A stretch of 64,000 bases of DNA from Bacillus_BD oryzisoli_A (GTDB lineage Bacteria; Bacillota; Bacilli; Bacillales; Cytobacillaceae). A program made the translations under genes and the position numbers. The notes under the pieces were generated by a model that did not search any database, was not told the DNA's origin, and saw only the letters and a list, made by a program, of their open reading frames with translations. Of the stretch, positions 34,121 to 43,302 are shown one piece after another (the stretch's first letter is position 1; every line of letters begins with the position of its first letter). Where the stretch lies: contig NZ_JBHZRC010000004.1 of the NCBI RefSeq assembly GCF_043641075.1, positions 277,215 to 341,214 of the forward strand, in the 5' to 3' direction.

Positions 34121-34999
34121 ATGGAACTCATCCAGCAATTAGTCAACGGTATATCGCTTGGCAGTATCTACGCACTGATTGCACTTGGTTATACGATGGT
34201 CTATGGAATTGTGAAATTAATTAACTTTGCCCATGGTGATGTATTTATGATTGGGTCATTTATTGGCTTCTATTCCATCACCGTCCTTGGCCTCGGTTTT
34301 TTCCCTGCTTTATTGCTCTCAATGGTTGTCTGTGCAGTATTTGGCGTCTTGATTGAAAGAATTGCCTATAAACCCCTTCGAAACGCGACAAGAATTGCTG
34401 CATTGATTACAGCTATCGGTGTATCTCTTTTAATTGAATACGGCTTCATATATTTTCGAGGGGCACAGCCGGAAGCCTATCCCGGAAATGTCCTTCCATC
34501 CAAAAATATCGACCTCTTCGGTATTACCATCAGCGGTCAATCGTTATTTATTCTTAGCATTTCAGTCGCCCTTATGATTATTCTACAATTTATCGTACAT
34601 AGGACAAAAATCGGCAAGGCGATGCGTGCTGTCTCCTATGATGCGGATGCCGCAAAACTGATGGGGATTAATGTGAACAATACCATCTCCGCTACCTTTG
34701 CCATCGGGTCTGCACTTGCTGGTGCTGCCGGCGTTATTTTTGGAACCTATTATATAAAAATCGAGCCCCTAATGGGTATTATTCCCGGCTTAAAGGCATT
34801 TATTGCCGCTGTATTAGGCGGTATCGGAATTATTCCAGGTGCAATGGTCGGCGGACTACTTTTAGGAGTTATCGAAGCATTCGTCAGTGCTAGCGGATTC
34901 TCACTATGGCGTGATGGTGTCGCATTTATCGTGTTAATCCTTATTTTAATTTTCCGTCCATCTGGTTTATTCGGCAAGAATATCAAAGAAAAAGTATAA
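34121..34999 (+). CDS. livH: branched-chain amino acid ABC transporter permease LivH
   Basis: 292 residues, about eight membrane segments. LivH hallmarks: LINFAHGDVFMIGSFIGFY near the N-terminus and the AARLMGIN-type coupling loop (AAKLMGINVNNTISATFAIGSALAGAAGVIFG). Pairs with LivM to form the membrane channel. AAGGAG box 9 bases before ATG; 16 bases from livM. Confidence 0.93.
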   Translation: MELIQQLVNGISLGSIYALIALGYTMVYGIVKLINFAHGDVFMIGSFIGFYSITVLGLGFFPALLLSMVVCAVFGVLIERIAYKPLRNATRIAALITAIGVSLLIEYGFIYFRGAQPEAYPGNVLPSKNIDLFGITISGQSLFILSISVALMIILQFIVHRTKIGKAMRAVSYDADAAKLMGINVNNTISATFAIGSALAGAAGVIFGTYYIKIEPLMGIIPGLKAFIAAVLGGIGIIPGAMVGGLLLGVIEAFVSASGFSLWRDGVAFIVLILILIFRPSGLFGKNIKEKV

Positions 35000-35015
35000 A
35001 GGGGGGCGGATTATC

Positions 35016-35990
35016 ATGTCTAAATATAGACGATTAAAAGGATTCTGGCTTTCAATTACACTGGCTTTCATCATATTTTTTGTCATCCAATTCCTGATAA
35101 CCAGCGGACAGTTGAATCCCTTTTATGTCAATATGATTCTACTAATCTCAATCAATATCATCCTTGCTGTCAGCCTGCATCTTATTATTGGAATCACAGG
35201 ACAATTCTCAATTGGGCACGCCGGTTTTCTTGCCGTTGGTGCCTATGCTTCTGCCATTATCACCATGAAATTAGGACTGCCTTTCTGGCTCGCGATTGTT
35301 ACAGGAGGCATTGCCGCGGCACTTTCCGGACTCATTATCGGTATTCCGACATTAAGGCTCCGAGGAGACTATCTGGCAATTGCTACGCTGGGCTTTGGAG
35401 AAATTGTCCGCATTATCCTGTTAAATGTCGACTATGTCGGCGGGGCAAGCGGAATGCAGGTCTCACATATGGCTACCTGGCCATGGGTATTTTTTTCCAT
35501 GCTCTTGACGATTTTAGCCATTCGAAATTTTACGCTTTCCAGACATGGCCGTGCTTGTTTATCTGTCAGAGAAGATGAGATTGCTGCTGATGCCATGGGG
35601 ATTAACACAACCTATTATAAGGTCGCTGCCTTTATTATTGGTGCTTTTTTTGCAGGCGTTGCCGGCTCTTTATATGCTCATAATTTTTATATTATCCAGC
35701 CATCAAACTTTGGTTTCTTAAAATCTATCGATATTTTAATCTATGTTGTGCTTGGCGGTCTTGGTAGTTTATCGGGATCTATCATTGCCGCTTTATTACT
35801 TACAATCGTCTCCACGTTTCTTCAGGATTATCCGGAAACAAGGATGATTATTTATAGTCTTGTTTTAATTATTATGATGATTTACCGTCCGCAAGGCTTA
35901 ATGGGAACAAAGGAACTGACAGCATTATTTAAAAAGAATGCACCTATAAAGGAGGATGCACAGGATGGAAACAAACATACCATTGCTTAA
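35016..35990 (+). CDS. livM: branched-chain amino acid ABC transporter permease LivM
   Basis: 324 residues, polytopic. LivM features: GITGQFSIGHAGFLAVGAYASA, GDYLAIATLGFGEIVRI and the coupling loop VREDEIAADAMGINTTYYKVAAFIIGAFFAGVAGSLYAH. GGGGGGCGG box before ATG. Its 3' end overlaps livG by 26 bases. Confidence 0.93.
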   Translation: MSKYRRLKGFWLSITLAFIIFFVIQFLITSGQLNPFYVNMILLISINIILAVSLHLIIGITGQFSIGHAGFLAVGAYASAIITMKLGLPFWLAIVTGGIAAALSGLIIGIPTLRLRGDYLAIATLGFGEIVRIILLNVDYVGGASGMQVSHMATWPWVFFSMLLTILAIRNFTLSRHGRACLSVREDEIAADAMGINTTYYKVAAFIIGAFFAGVAGSLYAHNFYIIQPSNFGFLKSIDILIYVVLGGLGSLSGSIIAALLLTIVSTFLQDYPETRMIIYSLVLIIMMIYRPQGLMGTKELTALFKKNAPIKEDAQDGNKHTIA

Positions 35991-36744
35991 GGTCGACCAT
36001 GCCAGCATTCAGTTTGGCGGCTTAAAGGCCGTTTCCGACATTCAAATGGAGATTCAAAAAGGAGAGCTAGTCGGATTAATTGGACCAAACGGGGCTGGAA
36101 AGACAACCTTGTTCAACCTCCTTACTGGTGTATATACGCCGACGGAAGGCAGCATTCTTTTGAACGGAAAAAGACTTAACGGGCTTGCTCCATACAAAAT
36201 TACACAGAAGGGAATCAGTCGAACCTTTCAAAACATCCGCTTATTTAATGATTTATCCGTCCTTGATAATGTAAAGATTGCTTATCACACCCTGGCCAAG
36301 CATTCCATGCTAACATCTATATTCCGCCTTCCCTTTCACTTTTCTGGAGAGAAAGAAATGGAGGAAAAAGCCATTGAATTTTTAAAGATTTTCCATTTAG
36401 ATGTTTACAAGGATGAGAAGGCAAGGAATCTTCCTTACGGCCAGCAGCGCCGGCTGGAAATAGCCCGTGCCCTTGCTGCGTCCCCACAACTGCTGCTGCT
36501 TGATGAGCCTGCTGCCGGGATGAATCCACAGGAAACAAAGGATCTCATGAAATTAATTCGCTTCATTCGTGAGCAGTTTGATTTAACGGTCATTCTGATT
36601 GAGCATGATATGCAGCTGGTCATGGGTGTCTGTGAACGTATCTTTGTACTTGATCACGGCCAATTAATTGCACAGGGAATCCCTGAGGAAATAAGGAATA
36701 ATCCAAAGGTAATTGAAGCATATCTGGGCGAGGAGGTGTCATAA
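35965..36744 (+). CDS. livG: branched-chain amino acid ABC transporter ATPase LivG
   Basis: 259 residues. Walker A GPNGAGKTT, Q-loop region, signature LPYGQQRRLEIARAL (variant of LSGGQ, normal for LivG), Walker B LLLLDEPAAGMNP and H-loop IEHD. Start at the ATG at 35965, 9 bases after GGAGG; the ATG at 35956 touches the box. Starts inside livM and joins livF with a 1-base stop/start overlap (TAATG). Confidence 0.94.
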   Translation: METNIPLLKVDHASIQFGGLKAVSDIQMEIQKGELVGLIGPNGAGKTTLFNLLTGVYTPTEGSILLNGKRLNGLAPYKITQKGISRTFQNIRLFNDLSVLDNVKIAYHTLAKHSMLTSIFRLPFHFSGEKEMEEKAIEFLKIFHLDVYKDEKARNLPYGQQRRLEIARALAASPQLLLLDEPAAGMNPQETKDLMKLIRFIREQFDLTVILIEHDMQLVMGVCERIFVLDHGQLIAQGIPEEIRNNPKVIEAYLGEEVS

Positions 36745-37451
36745 TGCTAAAGATTGAAGGAATTAATGTCTATTACGGGCATATCCATGCACTAAAGGAT
36801 GCATCTGTTGACGTGAATCAAGGAGAAATTGTCACCTTAATCGGTGCAAACGGTGCTGGAAAAAGCACACTGCTCAAAACCATTTCCGGTTTATTGAAAC
36901 CGAAACAGGGCAATATTTTATTCGAAGGGGAAAGCATCACGGGTAGGCAGGCGCAGCTCATTGTTAAAAAGGGCATATCCCATGTTCCGGAAGGCCGCCG
37001 GGTGTTTGCCAATATGAGTGTCGAAGAAAATCTAGAAATGGGCGCTTTTCTTCGACATGATAAAAAAGGAATTAGAGAGGATTTTCAAAAGGTGTATGAT
37101 TTATTTCCTCGACTTTATGAAAGAAGGAAGCAGCAATCAGGCACCCTGTCCGGCGGTGAACAGCAGATGCTTGCCATGGGGAGGGCACTAATGGCTCGTC
37201 CGAGGCTGCTTTTATTGGATGAACCGTCAATGGGGCTTGCCCCATTATTGGTGAAGACTATTTTTCGAATCATCGCAGAAATTAATGCTGCCGGTACAAC
37301 CGTCATGCTCGTTGAGCAAAATGCAAATATGGCACTATCAATTGCCAATCGGGCCTATGTGATCGAAACCGGCAGGGTCGTACTACAGGGATCTGCTGAC
37401 GAACTCCGGGCAAGCGACCAGATAAAAATGGCCTATCTTGGGGGACATTAA
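36744..37451 (+). CDS. livF: branched-chain amino acid ABC transporter ATPase LivF
   Basis: 235 residues. Walker A GANGAGKST, signature LSGGEQQMLAMGRALM, Walker B LLLLDEPSMGLAP, H-loop VEQN (Gln-Asn in place of the usual His, as is common in LivF). Last gene of the operon, followed by the terminator at 37453. The full operon seems to be placed between the cse60 and ytwF-leuS neighbourhoods, where B. subtilis has other genes. Confidence 0.94.
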   Translation: MLKIEGINVYYGHIHALKDASVDVNQGEIVTLIGANGAGKSTLLKTISGLLKPKQGNILFEGESITGRQAQLIVKKGISHVPEGRRVFANMSVEENLEMGAFLRHDKKGIREDFQKVYDLFPRLYERRKQQSGTLSGGEQQMLAMGRALMARPRLLLLDEPSMGLAPLLVKTIFRIIAEINAAGTTVMLVEQNANMALSIANRAYVIETGRVVLQGSADELRASDQIKMAYLGGH

Positions 37452-37452
37452 T

Positions 37453-37484
37453 AAAAAAAAGCATGGAGCCCCATGCTTTTTTTT
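37453..37484. terminator. bidirectional terminator between livF and ytwF
   Basis: AAAAAAAAGCATGG (37453-37466) pairs perfectly with CCATGCTTTTTTTT (37471-37484) around a 4-base loop. Confidence 0.92.
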
Positions 37485-37485
37485 A

Positions 37486-37791
37486 TTATTCCGTTTTTCC
37501 TCTCCACTCCAGCATTCCGCCAGTCATATTGCGCACTTTATAGCCTTGAGCTTGTAAGAATTCGCAAACATATGCACTTCTTGAGCCAGAACGGCAAATC
37601 ATAATGTATTCTTTATCCTTGTCAAAATAATCTAAGCTTGCCGGGATTTCACCCATTGGAATATGCTTGGCACCTGGAATGATGCCCATTGCCACTTCTT
37701 CATGTTCTCTTACATCTACAAGCTCCGGCTTCTCCCCCGCCTCGAGCTTCTCATTTAATTCATATGTCGTAATGACAGCCATTTGACTCAT
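37486..37791 (-). CDS. ytwF: rhodanese-domain protein YtwF
   Basis: A 101-residue single-domain rhodanese. Catalytic cysteine loop C-R-S-G-S-R-S in YIMICRSGSRSAYVC; LVDVREHEEVAMGIIPGAKHIPMGE is the typical CDC25/rhodanese strand. Probable cytoplasmic sulfur carrier; partner unknown. AGGGGTG box before ATG. Downstream of leuS, separated from it by a palindromic repeat. Confidence 0.92.
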   Translation of the reverse strand: MSQMAVITTYELNEKLEAGEKPELVDVREHEEVAMGIIPGAKHIPMGEIPASLDYFDKDKEYIMICRSGSRSAYVCEFLQAQGYKVRNMTGGMLEWRGKTE

Positions 37792-37817
37792 GTATTACAC
37801 CCCTATTGTTCGTTTAG

Positions 37818-37877
37818 GGTGTCAGGCACCACATATGGACAAATTAATGAATCTGTCTTTTTGTGGTGCCTGACACC
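37818..37877. repeat. GTGTCAGGCACC palindrome, copy 1
   Basis: Left arm GGTGTCAGGCACCACA (37818-37833) and right arm TGTGGTGCCTGACACC (37862-37877) are perfect inverse copies; the 28-base loop retains a partial GACA/TGTC stem. The same arms recur at 45047-45106. It lies 5 bases after the leuS stop (minus strand) and may act as its terminator, though no T-run follows. It resembles a REP-type element seen in Bacillaceae. Confidence 0.85.
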
Positions 37878-37882
37878 GGTTA

Positions 37883-40303
37883 TTAATTTGCTACAATGTT
37901 AACGAGTTTGCCAGGTACGGCGATTACTTTTCGAACGGTTTTGCCGTCGATTTGTGCTTTTACCTTGTCATCATCCATTGCAATTTGTTCAAGTGCATCT
38001 TTGTTTGTATTTGCTGGTACAACTAATTTGGCTTTCACTTTCCCGTTAATTTGAATGACTATCTCAATTTCGTCATCCTTTAACTTTGCTTCATCATAAG
38101 CAGGCCATGCCTCATAAGAAATGCTGGAATTAGTATTTCCAAGCTTTTCCCATAGCTCTTCAGAAATATGCGGTGCGATTGGAGACAATAATTTTACAAA
38201 GCCCTCCATATAATGAATTGGCAATACCTCTGCCTTGTAAGCTTCATTTATGAATACCATTAGCTGTGAAATAGCCGTATTGAAACGTAAGCCCTCATAA
38301 TCTTCCGTTACCTTTTTAACTGTTTGGTGGTAGATTTTTTCAAGATTGCTTTCAGTTTCATTATCTTTAATCTTAGGATTTAAACTGCCGTTATCTTCAA
38401 TGAATAAACGCCAAATTCTGTCTAAGAAGCGTCGTGAACCGTCCACACCGTTTGCAGACCAAGCGATTGATCCGTCAAGAGGCCCCATGAACATTTCATA
38501 TAAACGCAGTGTATCAGCACCATGGCTTTCAACAATCTCGTCAGGATTCACTACATTTCCTTTTGATTTACTCATTTTCTCATTATTTTCACCAAGAATC
38601 ATCCCTTGGTTAAACAGCTTTTGGAACGGTTCCTTTGTTGGAACAACGCCAATATCATATAAAAACTTATGCCAGAAACGAGCGTACAATAAGTGTAAAA
38701 CTGCATGCTCCGCTCCACCGATATAAATGTCAACAGGAAGCCATTCCTTAAGCTTTTCAGGATCTGCTAACACTTCATCATTATGCGGATCAATGAAGCG
38801 TAGGAAATACCAGCAGCTTCCGCCCCATTGCGGCATGGTATTCGTTTCGCGGCGTCCCTTTTTACCTGTTACAGGATCGACTACATTCACCCAATCCTCA
38901 ATATTAGCTAATGGAGATTCGCCTGTACCGGATGGTTTGATTTCAGTTGTTACCGGCAGAATAAGCGGAAGCTCCTCTTCCGGTACAGCTGTCATTGTAC
39001 CGTCTTCCCAATGGATGACCGGAATTGGTTCTCCCCAATAACGCTGACGGCTGAACAGCCAATCGCGCAAGCGGTATGTTACTTTTTTCGTCCCAATTTC
39101 CTTTTCTTCAAGCCAAGCAATCATTTTACTAATGGCTTCTTCTTTATTTAATCCATTTAGAAAATCAGAGTTCACATGATGTCCATCACCTGTATAGGCT
39201 TCTTTTTCAATGTCTCCGCCTGCCACAACCTCTTTGATTTCCAAATTAAATTTCCTTGCAAACTCATAATCGCGTTCATCATGACCAGGAACAGCCATAA
39301 TCGCACCAGTTCCATAGCTCGCCAATACATAATCCGCAATCCAAATCGGAATTCGCACATCATTTACTGGATTAATCGCATATGCCCCAGTAAAGACACC
39401 TGTTTTATCCTTCGCGAGATCTGTTCGTTCTAAATCACTTTTACTCTTAATTTGTTCTAAATAATCTTCAACTGCCTGACGCTGCTCCTCAGTTGTAATG
39501 TTTTTCACTAAATCATGCTCAGGCGCAAGCACCGCATAGGTTGCTCCAAAAAGTGTATCAGGACGCGTAGTGAAAACAGTAAAGGTATCATCATATCCAT
39601 CAATTTGGAAGTTTACCTCTGCACCCTCTGAACGCCCGATCCAGTTTCTCTGCATATCCTTGATGCTTTCCGGCCAATCTAATTCTTCAAGATCCTCGAG
39701 TAAACGGTCAGCATATGCTGTAATGCGTAAATTCCACTGCTTCATTGGACGGCGTTCTACCGGATGTCCACCACGTTCACTCTTTCCATCAATCACTTCT
39801 TCGTTCGCAAGCACTGTCCCTAATGCAGGACACCAGTTAACAGGTGCTTCGCTGATATAGGCAAGATCCTTTTCATAAAGCTTTAAAAAGATCCATTGTG
39901 TCCATTTATAATAGTTTGGATCCGTTGTATTAATTTCACGATCCCAATCATATGAAAAACCTAATGATTTGATTTGACGACGGAAATTATTAATATTTTG
40001 CTCCGTAAATTCTGCAGGGTCATTTCCTGTATCCAAAGCGTATTGCTCTGCAGGAAGACCAAAAGCATCCCAGCCCATTGGATGTAGGACATTGTAGCCC
40101 TGCATTCTTTTCATTCTGGAAAGAATATCTGTGGCTGTATAGCCTTCCGGGTGTCCGACATGGAGACCGGCACCAGATGGATAAGGAAACATATCAAGGG
40201 CATAGAACTTACGCTTTCCCTTATCTTCACTTGTTTTAAAAGTTTTATTTTCCTCCCAATGCTTTTGCCACTTTTTTTCAATTTCATGATGATTGAAGCT
40301 CAT
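37883..40303 (-). CDS. leuS: leucyl-tRNA synthetase
   Basis: Class Ia synthetase, 806 residues. HIGH-like motif P-S-G-A-G-L-H-V-G-H-P-E-G (near 42-54), CP1 editing domain in the middle (TTRPDTLFGATY, threonine-rich editing loop), and KMSKS in NEKMSKSKGNVV. GGAGG box 8 bases before ATG. Expression is controlled by a leucine T-box in the 5' leader (40386-40645). Confidence 0.98.
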   Translation of the reverse strand: MSFNHHEIEKKWQKHWEENKTFKTSEDKGKRKFYALDMFPYPSGAGLHVGHPEGYTATDILSRMKRMQGYNVLHPMGWDAFGLPAEQYALDTGNDPAEFTEQNINNFRRQIKSLGFSYDWDREINTTDPNYYKWTQWIFLKLYEKDLAYISEAPVNWCPALGTVLANEEVIDGKSERGGHPVERRPMKQWNLRITAYADRLLEDLEELDWPESIKDMQRNWIGRSEGAEVNFQIDGYDDTFTVFTTRPDTLFGATYAVLAPEHDLVKNITTEEQRQAVEDYLEQIKSKSDLERTDLAKDKTGVFTGAYAINPVNDVRIPIWIADYVLASYGTGAIMAVPGHDERDYEFARKFNLEIKEVVAGGDIEKEAYTGDGHHVNSDFLNGLNKEEAISKMIAWLEEKEIGTKKVTYRLRDWLFSRQRYWGEPIPVIHWEDGTMTAVPEEELPLILPVTTEIKPSGTGESPLANIEDWVNVVDPVTGKKGRRETNTMPQWGGSCWYFLRFIDPHNDEVLADPEKLKEWLPVDIYIGGAEHAVLHLLYARFWHKFLYDIGVVPTKEPFQKLFNQGMILGENNEKMSKSKGNVVNPDEIVESHGADTLRLYEMFMGPLDGSIAWSANGVDGSRRFLDRIWRLFIEDNGSLNPKIKDNETESNLEKIYHQTVKKVTEDYEGLRFNTAISQLMVFINEAYKAEVLPIHYMEGFVKLLSPIAPHISEELWEKLGNTNSSISYEAWPAYDEAKLKDDEIEIVIQINGKVKAKLVVPANTNKDALEQIAMDDDKVKAQIDGKTVRKVIAVPGKLVNIVAN

Positions 40304-40385
40304 CTTGTTTTCCTCCTACATTTACTAAATAGCTAGATTCCAGCCTTTATCTTGAAGCATTTTCTCTATCACTTAGAAAAGAATA

Positions 40386-40645
40386 TAAAAAACCCCTCAT
40401 CCCATTATTGGGACGAGAGGATTATGTATAAAAACTCCCGCGGTACCACCCACATTAGTGAAAAAGTCACTCGCTTCATTTTGTCCTTAACGCGGAAAAC
40501 GGCAGAAATTACTTAAGTTCACTTCTGCAACTCCAAGGCGAGTTCATGATGGTCCCGGCTGACTTTCACCAACCGTCAGCTCTCTATATCGGGTTTTGCA
40601 TCATTACTACTCCTTGTCAATGTTGTTTCAATTATAGAAAAATAT
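40386..40645 (-). ncRNA. T-box leader, leucine specific
   Basis: The minus-strand leader of leuS has the T-box core GGTGGTACCGCGGG (complement of 40436-40451) after a stem I region with AGTAGTAA-, GAGAGCTGACGG and GGTTGGTG elements. In the sequence GAA-CTC-GCC the codon CTC (complement of 40540-40542) fits the specifier position and codes Leu. The factor-independent terminator CCTCTCGTCCCA/TGGGATGAGGGG with TTTTTT (40421-40386) follows. Uncharged leucine tRNA would stabilise the antiterminator and turn leuS on. The exact 5' end is estimated. Confidence 0.9.
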
Positions 40646-40653
40646 ATAGTGAT

Positions 40654-40682
40654 ATTGTATATAATTTTGCCCCAAGATGCAA
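40654..40682 (-). promoter_or_regulatory. promoter of the leuS T-box leader
   Basis: On the minus strand TTGCAT (40682-40677), a 17-base spacer and TACAAT (40659-40654) precede the T-box leader. Confidence 0.6.
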
Positions 40683-40784
40683 GTCAGCAAAAAGGTACTA
40701 ATTAATATATTACAAGATATAAACAATTGTTAACATTCCTACTAAAAAATATACATCCTTATCCCCCAAAAATATCATAAGAAC

Positions 40785-40820
40785 GAAGCAAGCCACCACT
40801 TAAAAACGTGATGGCTCCAG
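40785..40820 (-). terminator. probable terminator downstream of actP
   Basis: AGCCATCAC and GTGGTGGCT form a stem on the minus strand 10-40 bases after the actP stop; the following T-tract is interrupted (TGCTTCGTTCTT). Confidence 0.5.
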
Positions 40821-40827
40821 AACATTT

Positions 40828-42354
40828 TTATTTTACTCCAGTATTAGCTCTAACCATAACCTCTGCATATTTCTTCTCATCACGTTTATTCGCAACAACT
40901 GTGCCGATATATGCACCGATGAAACCAGCAGGTATAGAGACAATGGCCGGATTTGTTAATGGGAAAATAGGATCCCCTACAAGGATAGCCGCACCTGCAA
41001 CTGGGTTTAATACATTGGGACTGATTGCAACCAATACAAGTGCTGTAACTAATCCTGTTATCATTCCTGTAACGGCGCCAGCAGTGTTAAACTTTTTCCA
41101 GTAGATCGTATAAAGGATCACCGGTAGGTTGGCACTTGCTGCAACACAGAATGCAAGTGATACAAGGAAAGCAACATTCATTTTTTGCGCAAAAAGTGCA
41201 AGAATAATAGAAAGAACTGAAACGCTGATTGAAGCATATCGAGCCGAAAGCATCTGCTGTTTTTCAGTAATTTGACCTTTTTTAATAATCTGTCCGTAAA
41301 TATCATGCGCGAATGCAGATGCGCCAGATAATACCAGCCCGGCAACCACAGCCAGGATTGTTGCGAACGCAACGGCTGATACAAAGGACATGAGAAAATC
41401 TCCGCCAAGTGCTTTTGCTAAAAGCGGTGCAGCCATATTTCCGGCAGCATTCGCAGCAACTATATCTTCAGAACCTACAAACGCAGCTGCTCCAAAGCCA
41501 AGGAAAATCGTTAGGATATAGAAGATACCAACAACCCATGTCGCAGTAACAACTGAACTACGTGCTGTTTTCGCATCTTTAACAGTAAAGAAACGCATTA
41601 AAATATGCGGCAGACCAGCTGTACCAAGAACAAGAGCTGCCATCATGGAAATCGTATCAAGCGGAACTTTATACTTCACACCTGGGTTTAAATAATTTTC
41701 CCCATGTGGAGTTAGCGTTTTCATTTCACTGAACATTGTAAAAATGTTGAAATTAAATTTCGCTAACACTAAGAATGAAATGACGACTGTTCCAATCATT
41801 AATAATACTGCCTTTGTAATTTGAACCCAGCTTGTTGCCGTCATCCCGCCAAATAGTACATATGTGGTCATCATAACACCAACAATAAGTACTGCCACCC
41901 AATAATCAATACCTAATAAGAGCTGAATAAGAGCGCCTGCACCAACTAATTGGGCAATCATATAAAAAATAACAATGGTAATCGTACTTAACGCTGCAAC
42001 AGCTCGTACTTTCTTTTGGTCAAAACGTGCAGTAATCATATCTGCAATTGTGTATTTACCAAGATTTCTTAGTGGCTCAGCAACAATGTATAAAACAACA
42101 AGATAAGCAACCAAGTAACCGATTGAATAGAAAAATCCATCAAAGCCATTAAGGGCAATCGCACCTGCAATTCCTAAGAAGGATGCTGCGGATAAATAAT
42201 CCCCCGCGATAGCCAGTCCATTTTGCCAGCCTGTCAAACCGCCGCCTGCAGTGTAAAATTCACTTGCTGTTTTCGTGCGTTTGGCAGCCCAATAAGTGAT
42301 GACGAGCGTCAATCCAACAATTAAGACAAATAATACTAATCCAACTCCACTCAT
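40828..42354 (-). CDS. actP: cation/acetate symporter (SSS family)
   Basis: 508 residues, about 13 membrane segments, sodium:solute symporter family. FYTAGGGLTGWQNGLAIAGDYLSAASFLGIAG and LRNLGKYTIADMITARF are typical of ActP/YwcA acetate carriers. It would feed acetate to AcsA at the left of the window. Translationally coupled to the DUF485 gene by a 4-base ATGA overlap. In B. subtilis the equivalent pair (ywcA-ywcB) is elsewhere in the chromosome. Confidence 0.9.
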   Translation of the reverse strand: MSGVGLVLFVLIVGLTLVITYWAAKRTKTASEFYTAGGGLTGWQNGLAIAGDYLSAASFLGIAGAIALNGFDGFFYSIGYLVAYLVVLYIVAEPLRNLGKYTIADMITARFDQKKVRAVAALSTITIVIFYMIAQLVGAGALIQLLLGIDYWVAVLIVGVMMTTYVLFGGMTATSWVQITKAVLLMIGTVVISFLVLAKFNFNIFTMFSEMKTLTPHGENYLNPGVKYKVPLDTISMMAALVLGTAGLPHILMRFFTVKDAKTARSSVVTATWVVGIFYILTIFLGFGAAAFVGSEDIVAANAAGNMAAPLLAKALGGDFLMSFVSAVAFATILAVVAGLVLSGASAFAHDIYGQIIKKGQITEKQQMLSARYASISVSVLSIILALFAQKMNVAFLVSLAFCVAASANLPVILYTIYWKKFNTAGAVTGMITGLVTALVLVAISPNVLNPVAGAAILVGDPIFPLTNPAIVSIPAGFIGAYIGTVVANKRDEKKYAEVMVRANTGVK

Positions 42355-42698
42355 AGGCTTTTGTCTCCTTGATTATATTTTTCAATGAGAGCTTCGGCCA
42401 TTTTATCATAGCGTGCTGCCCTTTTTACATAAGTCATGCATAGAACCCATGTCATGATAAATAAGCTTAATGAATATACCCATGTCCATGAAATCGGTCC
42501 AATTGCTGGGCTGTTTAAGATCGTTGAATACGAAGTAAGAATGGGCAATAAAAAGTACAGGGTCAAAAAGACAGCAGAGACAGGAACAAGGAACCTTTTC
42601 TTGGCTTTCATTAACTGTTTAAACTCTGGGCTGTTTGCAATTTTTTCAAAATCATACTTATTTTGCTGTGATACGCCTTCTTTTGCCAAATTATCCAT
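42351..42698 (-). CDS. DUF485 membrane protein, partner of the acetate symporter
   Basis: 115 residues, two membrane helices (FLVPVSAVFLTLYFLLPILTS and ISWTWVYSLSLFIMTWVLCMTYV), matching DUF485 proteins (YjcH of E. coli, YwcB of B. subtilis). These are always paired with ActP-like carriers; the role is probably a small accessory subunit. GGAGG box before ATG; overlaps actP by 4 bases. Confidence 0.92.
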   Translation of the reverse strand: MDNLAKEGVSQQNKYDFEKIANSPEFKQLMKAKKRFLVPVSAVFLTLYFLLPILTSYSTILNSPAIGPISWTWVYSLSLFIMTWVLCMTYVKRAARYDKMAEALIEKYNQGDKSL

Positions 42699-42817
42699 TT
42701 TTATTCCTCCTTTTTTAAAAATATTCTGAAATATAAGTATATTCTAAAAACTTCCAATTGAAATTACAATCTTTTTTTGTAAAAATAGGTAAAAATTACT
42801 AATAAAAAGGTTCGACA

Positions 42818-42849
42818 AAAAGAGCTGATTTCTGCAAATCAGCTCTTTT
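42818..42849. terminator. terminator after the 54-residue gene
   Basis: AAAAGAGCTGATTT (42818-42831) pairs perfectly with AAATCAGCTCTTTT (42836-42849) around a 4-base loop. Confidence 0.88.
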
Positions 42850-42862
42850 ATGACATTCTATA

Positions 42863-43027
42863 CTATTCAGGATGGAATTTAGACTTTACTGGCTGGCTGC
42901 CAGTTTGTTCATATTTCTTTTTCGATTGCTTGACAAGATCATAGTCTTGACCAAGCTCTAGATCATTACTGTTTGCTCCATTGCGTGTTTTCTGTTCTGG
43001 ATTTTGGCTTTTTGAACGTTTTTTCAC
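42863..43027 (-). CDS. small basic protein, 54 residues, hypothetical
   Basis: A short gene that I do not recognise. It begins with GTG 7 bases after a very strong AGGAGGAG, codes a hydrophilic, Lys/Gln/Asn-rich protein (starts MKKRSKSQNPEQK, contains DLELGQDYDLVKQSKKKYEQ, ends SKFHPE) and is closed by a strong terminator, so it is very likely real. It lies 11 bases after ytzC and its ribosome binding site overlaps the ytzC stop region. The small, hydrophilic, unstructured character recalls small spore proteins; that is a guess. Confidence 0.75.
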   Translation of the reverse strand: MKKRSKSQNPEQKTRNGANSNDLELGQDYDLVKQSKKKYEQTGSQPVKSKFHPE

Positions 43028-43038
43028 GATTGCTCCTC

Positions 43039-43302
43039 CTAATGATCATGTAACATCATTTGATTTTGTGCCTGCTGCAGCTGTAACCGCATGCGGTGAA
43101 GCTGATCACGTTGCTGCCCATTTGCACTTTGAGCCATTTTTGCAAGCTCATTATAGGCACCCTCTAATTGCTGTAATGCCTGCGTATAATTTTCACCATT
43201 ATAATGTTCCTGGAGGCTGCTTTCTTGATATTGATCTGTGGCAAACCTCAGTGCGTCTTCACATTTTGCTATCAGTGTTTCAATCGATGCTCGTGTCGCC
43301 AT
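43039..43302 (-). CDS. ytzC: DUF2524 protein YtzC
   Basis: 87 residues, helical, matching YtzC (ATRASIETLIAKCEDAL..., SANGQQRDQLHRMRLQLQQAQNQM). Start at ATG 43302, next to AAGGAGGGG; the longer frame from 43347 lacks a ribosome binding site. Function unknown. Forms a two-gene unit with the 54-residue gene downstream. Confidence 0.88.
   Translation of the reverse strand: MATRASIETLIAKCEDALRFATDQYQESSLQEHYNGENYTQALQQLEGAYNELAKMAQSANGQQRDQLHRMRLQLQQAQNQMMLHDH

Noticed and set aside
37862..37880. Reading the leuS-proximal palindrome as a standard rho-independent terminator
   Set aside because: No T-run follows the stem on either strand, and the same sequence recurs elsewhere, so it is better described as a repeat that may also stop transcription.
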